A DNA stretch of 26,602 bases, taken from assembly GCA_031378125.1 (NCBI GenBank), contig JANNDW010000126.1:1-26602 (forward strand). The letters are read 5' to 3'. Shown piece by piece: positions 14,998-23,849 of the stretch. The stretch comes from LGRD01 sp031378125 (GTDB taxonomy: Bacteria; Pseudomonadota; Gammaproteobacteria; Burkholderiales; Burkholderiaceae_C). Numbering within the stretch: position 1 is the stretch's first letter; every line of letters begins with the position of its first letter. A model generated the notes under the pieces. It was not told the origin of the DNA and ran no database searches. It worked only from the letters and a program-made list of their open reading frames with translations. The position numbers and the translations under genes are program-made.

Positions 14998-15856
14998 GCG
15001 CACCCTGGCCAGCACCTGGCCGCGCGTGCTGCTGTACGCGGTGCTGCTGTATCTGGCGCTGCTGTTCCTGTTGCCGATCTACGTGATGATCGTCAATTCG
15101 CTCAAGCCGCTGGACGAAATCCGCGCTGGCGACCTGATGGCGCTGCCCGCCGCACCCACGTTCGAGCCCTGGGCGCAGGCCTGGAACCTGGCGCGCATCG
15201 GCGTGCAGGCCACTGGCCTCAAGCCCTACTTCATCAACTCGTTCCTGATGGTCGTGCCGGCGGTGTTCATCTCCACCACGATCGGCGCTTTCAACGGCTA
15301 TGTGCTGACGCAGTTCACCCTGCGCGGCTCGGCCTTCATCTTTGCGGCGCTGCTGTTCTCGGTGTTCATCCCGTTCCAGATCGTGCTGATCCCGATGGCC
15401 AAGACCTTGGGGCTGCTGGGCCTGGCCGGCACGGTGAAGGGGCTGATCTTCGTGCACGTGGTTTACGGCATCGGCTTTTCCACGCTGTTCTTCCGCAACT
15501 ACTACGCCGCGTTCCCGAACGAGCTGGTGCGTTCGGCGCGCATGGACGGCGCGGGCTTCATGCGCCTGTTCTGGCGCCTGCTGCTGCCCAACAGCGCACC
15601 GATCATCGTGGTGTGCGTGATCTGGCAGTTCACCAACATCTGGAACGATTTTTTGTTCGGCGCGTCGTTCAGCGACTACAGCTCGTACCCGCTGACGGTG
15701 GCGCTGAACAACCTGGTGAACAGTTCCACCGGCGTGAAGGAATACAACGTGCACTTCGCCGGCGCCTTCATCGCCGCCATCCCCACGCTGATCGTCTACA
15801 TCGTGTCGGGCAAGTACTTCGTGCGCGGCCTGATGGCCGGCTCGGTCAAGGGCTGA
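14990..15856 (+). CDS. Sugar ABC transporter, permease 2 (MalG-like)
   Basis: A 288-residue inner-membrane permease. The first transmembrane helix ends in LLFLLPIYVMIVNSLKPLDEI, the usual CUT1 second-permease opening. The EAA loop is ELVRSARMDGAGFMRLFWRL, followed by PIIVVCVIWQFTNIWNDFLFG. The C-terminal YIVSGKYFVRGLMAGSVKG is the conserved tail of this subfamily. ATG at 14990 overlaps the previous gene by 8 nt, so the two permeases are translationally coupled and made in equal amounts. The ATPase gene follows 14 nt later. Confidence 0.95.
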   Translation: MAKRTLASTWPRVLLYAVLLYLALLFLLPIYVMIVNSLKPLDEIRAGDLMALPAAPTFEPWAQAWNLARIGVQATGLKPYFINSFLMVVPAVFISTTIGAFNGYVLTQFTLRGSAFIFAALLFSVFIPFQIVLIPMAKTLGLLGLAGTVKGLIFVHVVYGIGFSTLFFRNYYAAFPNELVRSARMDGAGFMRLFWRLLLPNSAPIIVVCVIWQFTNIWNDFLFGASFSDYSSYPLTVALNNLVNSSTGVKEYNVHFAGAFIAAIPTLIVYIVSGKYFVRGLMAGSVKG

Positions 15857-15870
15857 ACCCAACCACCACC

Positions 15871-16968
<1,098 letters not shown>

Positions 16969-16979
16969 TCGAGGAGACC

Positions 16980-17981
16980 ATGATGCGTTGGGGTTTCATC
17001 GGGGCCAGCAACATTGCCGAGCGTGTCATCCAGTCGATGCGCAAACTCGACGGGCAAGAACTCGCTGGGGTGTATTCGCGCAGCCTGCCGCGCGCGCAGG
17101 CGTTCGCGGCCGAGCAGGGTTTGGCGCTGGCCAGCGACCAGCTGGACGCGTTTCTGACCCAGGGCAAGTTCGACGCGGTCTACATCAGCTCGACCAACGA
17201 GCTGCATGCGGCCCAGGCGCTCGCGGCACTCGACCACGGCTGCCACGTGATGTGCGAGAAGCCGCTTGCGATGGCGCTGGCCGATGCCGCGCGGATGGTC
17301 GAGCGCGCCCGCGGCGCCGGCCGCGTGCTGGGCACCAACCACCACCTGCGGGCGTCGGCGCTTCACCAGCGCATGCGCGAGATGATCGAAGCCGGCGAGC
17401 TGGGCCAGGTGCACGGCGTGCAGCTCAGCCACGCGGTGCACTTGCCGACGCATCTGCAAGGCTGGCGGCTTGACTCAGCGGCGGCGGGCGGTGGCGTGGT
17501 GCTCGACATCCTGGTGCACAACGCCGACCTGTTGCGCTTTCTGCTGGCCCGCGAGCCGCTGCGAATCTCCACCCGAACGCTCAGCACCGGCATGGCGCGC
17601 GCGGGGCTGGAAGACAGCGCGATGAGCGTGATCGAGTTCGACGGTGGGCTGCTGGCGCAAACCCACGAGTCCTTCGCCGCGGCGCATGCGTTGACGCGCC
17701 TTCACGTGCTGGGCACCCGAGGCAGCCTGTACGCCGAAGGCTCGCTGACGCAGGCGGGTGACGGCGCGTTGACGCTGCGCGATGCCAGCGGCACGGCCCG
17801 GATCCCGGTGCCCGCCGTGGACCTGTACGAACGCGGGTTCGAGCGTTTCGTGCAGGCCTGCGCCGGCCAGGGCGCACCGCTGGCCAGCGGCGAAGACGGC
17901 GCCCGCGCGATGGCGGTCGCGCTGGCCGGCCTGCGGTCGGCCCGCAGCGGGCGAGTCGAAGCAATTTCCTTCTCGATCTGA
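16980..17981 (+). CDS. afr: Probable 1,5-anhydro-D-fructose reductase (Gfo/Idh/MocA family)
   Basis: A 333-residue NADP-dependent oxidoreductase. The N-terminus MMRWGFIGASNIAE, the segments TNELHAAQALAAL, EKPLAMAL, GTNHHLRASA, THLQGWRLD and GGGVVLDILVHNADLLRFLL closely follow the characterised Sinorhizobium morelense enzyme as I recall it. With the first ATG as residue 1, the residues I recall as important there are all at identical numbers: S10, A13 and S33 for NADPH preference, K94 (EKP), D176 and H180 for catalysis. The enzyme reduces 1,5-anhydro-D-fructose to 1,5-anhydro-D-mannitol and also some osones. GAGGAG lies 4 nt before the ATG. It starts 11 nt after the ATPase gene. Other Gfo/Idh activities remain possible; the residue match makes this call fairly strong. 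Confidence 0.83.
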   Translation: MMRWGFIGASNIAERVIQSMRKLDGQELAGVYSRSLPRAQAFAAEQGLALASDQLDAFLTQGKFDAVYISSTNELHAAQALAALDHGCHVMCEKPLAMALADAARMVERARGAGRVLGTNHHLRASALHQRMREMIEAGELGQVHGVQLSHAVHLPTHLQGWRLDSAAAGGGVVLDILVHNADLLRFLLAREPLRISTRTLSTGMARAGLEDSAMSVIEFDGGLLAQTHESFAAAHALTRLHVLGTRGSLYAEGSLTQAGDGALTLRDASGTARIPVPAVDLYERGFERFVQACAGQGAPLASGEDGARAMAVALAGLRSARSGRVEAISFSI

Positions 17982-17990
17982 GGTGACGTG

Positions 17991-19247
17991 ATGCAAGCAT
18001 GGATGCACGATGTTCCCCGCGCGGTGGCGCAAGCCCAGCGCGACCTGCGCCTGCGCGTGGCCGACCATGCCGAGCGCTTTGAGCTGCTCACCCAAGCCTT
18101 GCGCGACGAAGTGGCCAGCGTGCGCGCCGAGCAAAGCGCTGGCGGCGCGGTGCCGGAGCTGGCGTTCGCCGACATCGCGGCGGGCAGCGTATCGGCGGCC
18201 ACCATGGCGCGCATCAGGCGCCGCGGCTGCGTGGTGATCCGCGCGGTTTTCGAGCGCCCGCAGGCCAATGAATGGAACGAGCAGATCGTGCACTACATCG
18301 ACGCCAACCGCTACCTGGAGCATGCCAAGGCCAAGGCCGGGCTGGACAAGTACTTCAGCGCCCTGGCCTCGGGCCGGCCGCAGATCTACAGCCTGTACTG
18401 GTCGAAACCGCAGATCGCCGCGCGCCAGAGCGAGGCGATGGCACGCACCAAGAAGTTCCTGAACCGGCTGTGGGCGTTCGAGAAAAACGGCGTGCGCTTC
18501 TTCGACCCGGACCGCGAGGCCGCCTACTCCGACCGGGTTCGCCGCCGCGAGCCGGGCGACAAGACCTTGGGCCTGTCGCCGCACTGTGACGGCGGCTCGG
18601 TGGAACGCTGGTGCGACCCGTCGTTCCACACCGTCTACCGCGACGTGCTGGAGGGCAACCCGCTGGCCTTCGACCCTTTCGACGCACAAGGCCGCACGTC
18701 GACCCACGAGATCCCGTCGCCCGCCGTGTGTTCTGCCTTCCGCACCTTCCAGGGCTGGACGGCGTTGTCTTCCCAAGGCCCTGGCGACGGCACTTTGAAG
18801 CTGGTGCCGGTGGCCAACTCGATGGCCTGGATGCTGTTGCGCGCCTTGCAAGCCGACGTGCCCGAAGGCGACCTGTGCGGCGCCCAGCCGGGCCGCGCTC
18901 TGGGCGCGTCGCCGTTCTGGCATGCACCGCTGCTCGAAGGCCTGGTGTCGATTCCGCGCGTCGAGCCGGGCGACACCGTGTTCTGGCACTCCGACGTGAT
19001 CCACGCGGTGGAGGACGAACATCACGGCAAGGGCTACAGCAACGTCACCTACATCGGCGCCGCGCCGTGGTGCGACAAGAACGCCGAATTCCTGAAGCGC
19101 CAGGCGCCGGCTTTTCTGGAAGGCCGCAGCAGCCCCGACTTTGCGCCGGAGGACTACGAGGTCGACTTCCAGGGCCGGGCGACAACGGCCGACCTGAGCC
19201 CCTTGGGCCAGATGCAGATGGGACTGCACCCATGGAGCGCGGTCTGA
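17991..19247 (+). CDS. DUF1479 protein, putative Fe(II)/2-oxoglutarate oxygenase
   Basis: A 418-residue protein of the DUF1479 (E. coli YbiU) family, whose activity I do not know to be established. The double-stranded beta-helix metal set is visible: H198-C-D200 in GLSPHCDGGSVERW, and a distal histidine at H338 (or H333) in WHSDVIHAVE. Other family blocks are GRPQIYSLYWSKPQ, FRTFQGWTALS, GTLKLVPVANSMAW and YIGAAPWCDKN. The ATG at 17991 is preceded by GAGGTGA at 17980-17986; a GTG at 17988 would add one residue. It sits 9 nt after the reductase and 16 nt before the isomerase. If the reductase makes 1,5-anhydromannitol, hydroxylation at C-1 by this protein would give D-mannose, the substrate for the next enzyme. 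That role is inference. Confidence 0.88.
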   Translation: MQAWMHDVPRAVAQAQRDLRLRVADHAERFELLTQALRDEVASVRAEQSAGGAVPELAFADIAAGSVSAATMARIRRRGCVVIRAVFERPQANEWNEQIVHYIDANRYLEHAKAKAGLDKYFSALASGRPQIYSLYWSKPQIAARQSEAMARTKKFLNRLWAFEKNGVRFFDPDREAAYSDRVRRREPGDKTLGLSPHCDGGSVERWCDPSFHTVYRDVLEGNPLAFDPFDAQGRTSTHEIPSPAVCSAFRTFQGWTALSSQGPGDGTLKLVPVANSMAWMLLRALQADVPEGDLCGAQPGRALGASPFWHAPLLEGLVSIPRVEPGDTVFWHSDVIHAVEDEHHGKGYSNVTYIGAAPWCDKNAEFLKRQAPAFLEGRSSPDFAPEDYEVDFQGRATTADLSPLGQMQMGLHPWSAV

Positions 19248-19263
19248 GCCCTGGAACCTGCCG

Positions 19264-20481
19264 ATGACGCCCTCGCCTAATTTCCGCAGCCCCGCCTTCC
19301 TGCTCGATCACATCCGCCACACGCTGTCGTTCTACGAAGGCCGTTGCCTGGACTCCAGCGGCGGCTTCTTCCACTTCTACAAAAACGACGGCACGGTGTA
19401 CGACCGCCGCACGCGCCACCTCGTCAGCAGCACGCGCTTTGTGTTCAACCACGCGATGGCGTTCCGCCGTTTCGGCGGGCAGGCGCGGCAGGACGCGGTG
19501 CGCCACGGTCTCGCCTTTCTGTACACGGCGCACGCGCAAGCGCAAGGCGGCTACGCGTGGCAGATCGACTGGTCCGACGGCCGCGCCACGCTGCAGGACG
19601 GCACCCACCACTGCTACGGCCTGGCCTTCGTGCTGCTGGCCCACGCGCACGCGCTGATGGCCGGCGTGGCCGAAGCCGCTGCCGGACTGGAGGCGACCTG
19701 GCAACTGATGGAACAGCGCTTCTGGGAACCGGCCCACGGCCTGTACGCCGACGAAGCGACGCAGCAGTGGCAGCTCGGCCCGTACCGCGGCCAGAACGCC
19801 AACATGCACGCCTGCGAAGCGATGATCGCCGCCTTCGATGCGACCCGCGACGCCAAGTACTTGCAGCGCGCACTGACGCTTGCCCAGTCCATCACCCAAC
19901 GCCAGGCCGCGTTGGCCGGCGGCCTGGTGTGGGAGCACCACCACGCCGACTGGACCCCCGACTGGGACTACAACCGCGATGACAAGACCAACATCTTTCG
20001 CCCCTGGGGTTTTCAGACCGGGCACCTGACCGAGTGGACCAAGCTGCTGCTGCAACTGGAGGCGCATCTGCCCGAGGCCGACCGAGCGCAATGGCTGGTG
20101 CCGACGGCGAGGCACTTCTTCGACACGGCGATGCGCCTGGGCTGGGACGACCAGCACGGCGGCCTGGTATACGGCTTTGCGCCCGGCGGCGAAGTCTGCG
20201 ATGCCCACAAGTACTTCTGGGTCCAGGCCGAAAGCTTCGCGGCGGCGGCGCTGCTCGCCGTGCGCACCAGCGAGGCGGGCTATTGGGACGCGTACGAGCG
20301 CATCTGGGCCTACAGCTGGCAGCACATGGTCGACCACCGGCATGGTGCGTGGTATCGCATCCTGACACCCGACAACCGCGCCATCAGCGATGAAAAAAGC
20401 CCGGCCGGCAAGACGGATTACCACACGATGGGTGCGTGTTACGACGTGCTGCGGGCGATCGGGGCCGAAGCCCCATCGTGA
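19264..20481 (+). CDS. AGE-family isomerase, probable D-mannose isomerase
   Basis: A 405-residue (alpha/alpha)6-barrel protein of the N-acylglucosamine 2-epimerase/YihS family. Landmarks are GGFFHFYKNDGTVYD, STRFVFNHAMAF, RGQNANMHACEAMIAAF, WGFQTGHLTEWTKLLL and KTDYHTMGACYDVL. H254 (GHLTEW) and H387 (DYHTMG) are the likely acid/base pair known in this family. The sequence resembles bacterial D-mannose isomerases, which interconvert mannose and fructose without phosphorylation, more than GlcNAc 2-epimerases. It is the last gene of the sugar operon, 16 nt after DUF1479. In the proposed route it turns mannose into fructose for a fructokinase encoded elsewhere. Substrate choice within the family cannot be fixed by eye. 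Confidence 0.88.
   Translation: MTPSPNFRSPAFLLDHIRHTLSFYEGRCLDSSGGFFHFYKNDGTVYDRRTRHLVSSTRFVFNHAMAFRRFGGQARQDAVRHGLAFLYTAHAQAQGGYAWQIDWSDGRATLQDGTHHCYGLAFVLLAHAHALMAGVAEAAAGLEATWQLMEQRFWEPAHGLYADEATQQWQLGPYRGQNANMHACEAMIAAFDATRDAKYLQRALTLAQSITQRQAALAGGLVWEHHHADWTPDWDYNRDDKTNIFRPWGFQTGHLTEWTKLLLQLEAHLPEADRAQWLVPTARHFFDTAMRLGWDDQHGGLVYGFAPGGEVCDAHKYFWVQAESFAAAALLAVRTSEAGYWDAYERIWAYSWQHMVDHRHGAWYRILTPDNRAISDEKSPAGKTDYHTMGACYDVLRAIGAEAPS
20457..20477 (+). terminator. Hairpin at the end of the sugar operon
   Basis: GGGGC (20461-20465) and GCCCC (20470-20474) pair around a CGAA loop, with GAT/ATC extending the stem past one unpaired C. It lies just before the isomerase stop codon (TGA at 20479-20481). 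No T-run follows, so it is at best an imperfect terminator or an mRNA 3'-end stabiliser. Confidence 0.3.
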
Positions 20482-20520
20482 CCTTCAGCTGCCCAGTGAG
20501 GTTCTGATGCCGGGGCAGTC

Positions 20521-20737
20521 TCAGGGCTGCCTGATCTGCTCCGCGAAGGTCTGCGGGTCTGGGTTCGCACCGCAAACGACCACCCCGACGGATTTTTCTC
20601 AAGGGCCTGCGTCACCTGAAGTCGTCGGCGACTTGCGCGGCGAACTCGATTCGCAACATCCTCAGCGGGCCCGCTTTCGGGCCGCCGGACGAACTGCCTT
20701 CTTGCCCGAAAGGCGGTCTTCGAGATAGCGGCGGCGC
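20521..20737 (-). pseudogene. Possible decayed toxin-antitoxin module
   Basis: Antisense to the sugar operon and just after the histidine-kinase stop, a frame reads RRRYLEDRLSGKKAVRP and ends in a basic tail and TGA, like an antitoxin C-terminus. Two nt later an ATG at 20659 opens MLRIEFAAQVADDFR, which resembles the start of ParE-type toxins, then stops at 20612. A last open piece ends PDPQTFAEQIRQP at 20521. Frames are broken and too short for a working module. The assignment rests on short motif resemblance. Confidence 0.25.
20668..20683 (-). terminator. Hairpin downstream of the histidine kinase gene
   Basis: GGCCCG (20668-20673) and CGGGCC (20678-20683) form a 6-bp GC stem with a 4-nt loop, 55 nt past the kinase stop in the direction of its transcription. 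There is no T-run, so function as an intrinsic terminator is doubtful. Confidence 0.25.
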
Positions 20738-22651
20738 TCAGCCCTTCGCCCCCTGCCCCTTCACCCCCAGCTTGAACGCGATCATCGCGCGCAGCTTGTT
20801 GGGCAGGACCGGCTTGGTCAGCACGTGGAAGTTGTGTTCCTGGGCCTCCTTTTCATGGCCGGTCATGGTGCTGCCGGTGACGACGATGGCCGGCACACCG
20901 GCGCCAAAGCGTTGGCGCAGCGCTTGAACGGCATGCACACCGTTCAGGCCGTTCTCCAATCGGTAGTCGACGATCAGCAGATGCGGTGCGGGCTGGCCGG
21001 GTTCGCAGCCGAGTGCCCAGGCGGTGCTGGTGGCCACGCTGTCGAACGAGGCAATGCTGGCACCCCAGCCTTTGAGCAGCACTTCCAGGCTGCTGCGAAC
21101 CACGGGTTCGTCTTCCACGATCACGATCAGCCTGCCGTTCAGGGTGAGTTCGAGCGGGCCCTTGCCGGGCAGAGACACGGCGGGCGCGCCGAGCGCCTTG
21201 CCGGCCGGCAACTCCAGTGTGAACACGCTGCCGCGGCCGGGCGTTGAGAGCAGCCGCAGCGGCGCGCCCATCAGGTCGGCCAGGCGCTTGACGATGGCCA
21301 GGCCCAGCCCCAGGCCCTTGCGCTGGTGCGGCGCCACGGCCTCGGTGTTGGGCACCTGGTAAAACTCCTCGAAGATCATCGCCTGCTGTTCCTCGCGAAT
21401 GCCCACGCCCGTGTCCCAGACCTGCAGCAGCACCTTGTCGCCAAGGGGCCGGCAGCCCACGAGCACCGAACCGTCGTTGGTGTAGCGCAGCGCGTTGGAC
21501 ACCAGGTTGCGCAGGATGCGCTCCACCAGCAGCGGGTCCGCGTGCACGGCGCGCATGCCGCCGCGCAGGCGCAGCGCGAGCCCCTTTTCAAACGCAACCG
21601 GCTCGAAGTGCAGGCGCAGCTTGCGCAGGATGTCGTCAACCTGGAAGTGCTTTGGGTGAACCTCCACGCCACCACTGTCGATGCGGGTGATGTCCAGCAG
21701 CTCCGAGAACAGGCCTTCGAGCGCGTCGACCGACTCGTTGATGCTGTTCACCAGGTGCGCCACCTCGGGCTCGTGCACGCGCTGGCGCAAGGCCTCGGCA
21801 AACAGGCCCATGGCGTGCAGCGGCTGGCGCAGGTCGTGGCTGGCGGCGGTGAAGAACTGCGTCTTCGCGCGGTTGGCCACTTCGGCTTCGCGGCGCGCGG
21901 CTTCCGCGGCTTGTTTCTCCACCCGCAACTGGGCCAGCAAGCCATCGGCCTGCAGCTTGAGCTCCATCACGCGCTGCAGCGCCTGGCGGTAGTAGCGCGC
22001 CAGCACGGCCGTCAGGCTGATGATCAGCAGCAACTCGCCGGCAAGCTCGTAGCTGGCGACGCCACCGACGCTGGCAATGCGCACCACCAGCGGCAGGAAG
22101 CACAGCGACACGAAGCCGAAATACATGCGCGGCTGGGTCGACAGCACCGGCACCGCCGCCACCGCGAAGGTGTAGACGATGACGATCAGGCCGGTCTGCT
22201 GCGACGCATTGCCGCGCCCGTAAAAAACCCAGCCGGTCAGGCCCCACAGCACGCCGGCGGCGATCGTGCCGATGTTGGAGTAAAGGCGCCAGCGCAGCCA
22301 GTCTTCGCGCGACTGCGGCGTGGCGCGCTTGAAGCGCACACCCACCATCCAGCGCGCCAATGCCATCACCGCAAAGGCACCGATCCACGGCAGCATCACC
22401 GCGGCCGGCGTGAGCTTCCAGAACAGCATGGTCACGACACCCACTCCAGCGACGAAGCCGGCCAGGGTGGCCGGCAGAAAGTCGTAGGTGGTTTGCACCT
22501 CTTCGGGCAATGACGAGAGCGCCAGGGCGGAGCGCGCGCTGTGGGCAGAGGCGCCGGGGGCAGCGTCGGCCAGCGCGGCGGGAACGGTGTCAGCGGTCAA
22601 GACGATTCCTGGGGTGCCAGCGCGATCAGCGGCCTGCCGAACGCCAGGCAT
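20738..22651 (-). CDS. Hybrid sensor histidine kinase with C-terminal receiver
   Basis: A 637-residue membrane kinase. Residues about 55-215 hold several hydrophobic segments (LPATLAGFVAGVGVVTMLFW, GELLLIISLTAVLA) forming an integral sensor region with no large periplasmic domain. A coiled-coil linker leads to HisKA with H272 (ASHDLRQPLHAMGLF), then HATPase_c with NALRYTNDG, DTGVGI and GLGLGLAIVKRL. The C-terminal receiver (about 515-630) has VEDE, the phospho-acceptor D562 (LLIVDYRL) and K in LTKP. It overlaps the response-regulator gene by 26 nt if ATG at 22651 is used. A TTG at 22600 with AGGA 7 nt before it is an alternative start that removes the overlap and 17 residues. The signal sensed is unknown. 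Confidence 0.93.
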   Translation of the reverse strand: MPGVRQAADRAGTPGIVLTADTVPAALADAAPGASAHSARSALALSSLPEEVQTTYDFLPATLAGFVAGVGVVTMLFWKLTPAAVMLPWIGAFAVMALARWMVGVRFKRATPQSREDWLRWRLYSNIGTIAAGVLWGLTGWVFYGRGNASQQTGLIVIVYTFAVAAVPVLSTQPRMYFGFVSLCFLPLVVRIASVGGVASYELAGELLLIISLTAVLARYYRQALQRVMELKLQADGLLAQLRVEKQAAEAARREAEVANRAKTQFFTAASHDLRQPLHAMGLFAEALRQRVHEPEVAHLVNSINESVDALEGLFSELLDITRIDSGGVEVHPKHFQVDDILRKLRLHFEPVAFEKGLALRLRGGMRAVHADPLLVERILRNLVSNALRYTNDGSVLVGCRPLGDKVLLQVWDTGVGIREEQQAMIFEEFYQVPNTEAVAPHQRKGLGLGLAIVKRLADLMGAPLRLLSTPGRGSVFTLELPAGKALGAPAVSLPGKGPLELTLNGRLIVIVEDEPVVRSSLEVLLKGWGASIASFDSVATSTAWALGCEPGQPAPHLLIVDYRLENGLNGVHAVQALRQRFGAGVPAIVVTGSTMTGHEKEAQEHNFHVLTKPVLPNKLRAMIAFKLGVKGQGAKG

Positions 22652-23354
22652 TCAACCCGCCCTGTTGCGACATCTGGCCGACCGCCAGCACCGCCTGCGT
22701 GCGCGAGCTGACGTTCAGCGCGCGCAGCACGGCCGCCACGTGGTCCTTGACGGTTTCCACCGAGACATTCAAGTCGCGCGCAATCAGCTTGTTCGGCTTG
22801 CCCTGCAGCAACAGCGCGAGCACTTCGGTCTGGCGCGGCGTGAGGCCGAGCGAGGCCAGCGGCGGCTGGGTCTGCACGGGTTCGGGCCGCGCATGGTTTT
22901 GCACCACCTCCAGCATGCCTTGCGTCGGGTCGGCCTCGGCGCTGCGCGCGGGCCGCTCGGCGCCCATGGCCATGGTCGGGATGTAGATGCCGCCCGACAT
23001 CACCACGTGCAGCGCGTCGTACAAGGCCTCGTTGCTGGAACGCTTGGGCACGAAGCCCATCGCGCCGGCATCGACGGCGCGGATCACGTCGCTTTGGCGG
23101 TCGGACGCCGACACCACCACCACCGGCAGCGCCGGGTAGGTGGCGCGGAACTCGTCGAGCACATCGAACCCGTCGGCGTCCCCCAGTTGCAGGTCGAGCA
23201 AGACCAGGTCGAAGTCGGAATCGGCCTGCAGGGTCTGCCGCGCAGCGCGAGCCGTGCCCGCGGTGACCACCACGACGCCGGGCCGCAGGCCTTCGATCAC
23301 GCTTTGCAGCGCCGACAAAATCAGCGGGTGGTCATCGACCAGCAGGATCTTCAT
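22626..23354 (-). CDS. LuxR/NarL-family response regulator
   Basis: A 242-residue two-component regulator. The receiver domain has the acidic pair D7-D8 (LLVDDHP), phospho-acceptor D54 (LVLLDLQLGDADG), S91-type switch (VVVSAS) and K in FVPKRSS. A linker of about 50 residues rich in Pro and Glu precedes the LuxR-type helix-turn-helix (LGLTPRQTEVLALLLQGKPNKLIARDLNVSVETVKDHV split over about 175-210). ATG at 23354 (MKILLVDDHP) has GAGG 9 nt upstream and matches family starts; upstream in-frame codons are not needed. It is upstream of, and overlaps, the hybrid kinase gene, which is its likely partner. Target genes are not evident; the sugar cluster next door ends in the opposite direction. Confidence 0.95.
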   Translation of the reverse strand: MKILLVDDHPLILSALQSVIEGLRPGVVVVTAGTARAARQTLQADSDFDLVLLDLQLGDADGFDVLDEFRATYPALPVVVVSASDRQSDVIRAVDAGAMGFVPKRSSNEALYDALHVVMSGGIYIPTMAMGAERPARSAEADPTQGMLEVVQNHARPEPVQTQPPLASLGLTPRQTEVLALLLQGKPNKLIARDLNVSVETVKDHVAAVLRALNVSSRTQAVLAVGQMSQQGGLNAWRSAGR

Positions 23355-23396
23355 GGTTGGCGCCTCGGGCAATGGTGGCAACAGGTCAGCGCATCG

Positions 23397-23849
23397 TCAT
23401 ACAAACCGGCGTGCCACCGACTCTGCCACACACACTGGCTTGGGTGAGCCTTCGCGCTCCATCGTGACCTCCATGGTCAGCTGCGCGCCACCTTCCAGCG
23501 GCTCGTAGCCGAGCAGTTTGAAATGCCCGCGCAACCGGCTGCCCGACGGCACCGGCGCCGGAAAGCGCACCCGGTTCAGGCCGTAGTTCACGCCCATCCG
23601 GGTGTCCAGCACCTCCATGGCCGACGCGCTCATTTCGGGCAGCAGTGACAGCGTCAGAAAGCCGTGCGCGATGGTGCAGCCGAACGGCCCGGCGGCGGCG
23701 CGCACCGGGTCGATGTGAATCCACTGGTGGTCGCCGGTGGCCTGGGCAAACTGGTCGATGCGGTCCTGGCCCACCGTGATCCAGTCGCTGCTGGCCACCG
23801 GCTGCCCCACCAGCGACTCCAGATCGGCCAGGCGTTTGAAGGTTCTCAT
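23397..23849 (-). CDS. MaoC-family (R)-enoyl-CoA hydratase-like protein
   Basis: A 150-residue single hot-dog-fold protein. The hydratase 2 motif is GDHQWIHIDPVRAAAGPFG at 39-57 with the catalytic pair D40 and H45, followed by IAHGFLTLSLLPEM and MGVNYGLNRVRFPAPVP. Such proteins hydrate trans-2-enoyl-CoA to (R)-3-hydroxyacyl-CoA, feeding beta-oxidation intermediates into polyhydroxyalkanoate or other pathways; related members act on other CoA thioesters. The ATG overlaps the ParA stop by 4 nt (ATGA), so the two are translated together. The frame is open further upstream through ParA in another frame but without homology. The response regulator begins 42 bp downstream on the same strand. Confidence 0.93.
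   Translation of the reverse strand: MRTFKRLADLESLVGQPVASSDWITVGQDRIDQFAQATGDHQWIHIDPVRAAAGPFGCTIAHGFLTLSLLPEMSASAMEVLDTRMGVNYGLNRVRFPAPVPSGSRLRGHFKLLGYEPLEGGAQLTMEVTMEREGSPKPVCVAESVARRFV

Noticed and set aside
17475..19229. A 584-codon open frame on the minus strand opposite DUF1479
   Set aside because: The plus strand carries the DUF1479 motifs and tight operon spacing; the antisense product is low-complexity with no family resemblance.
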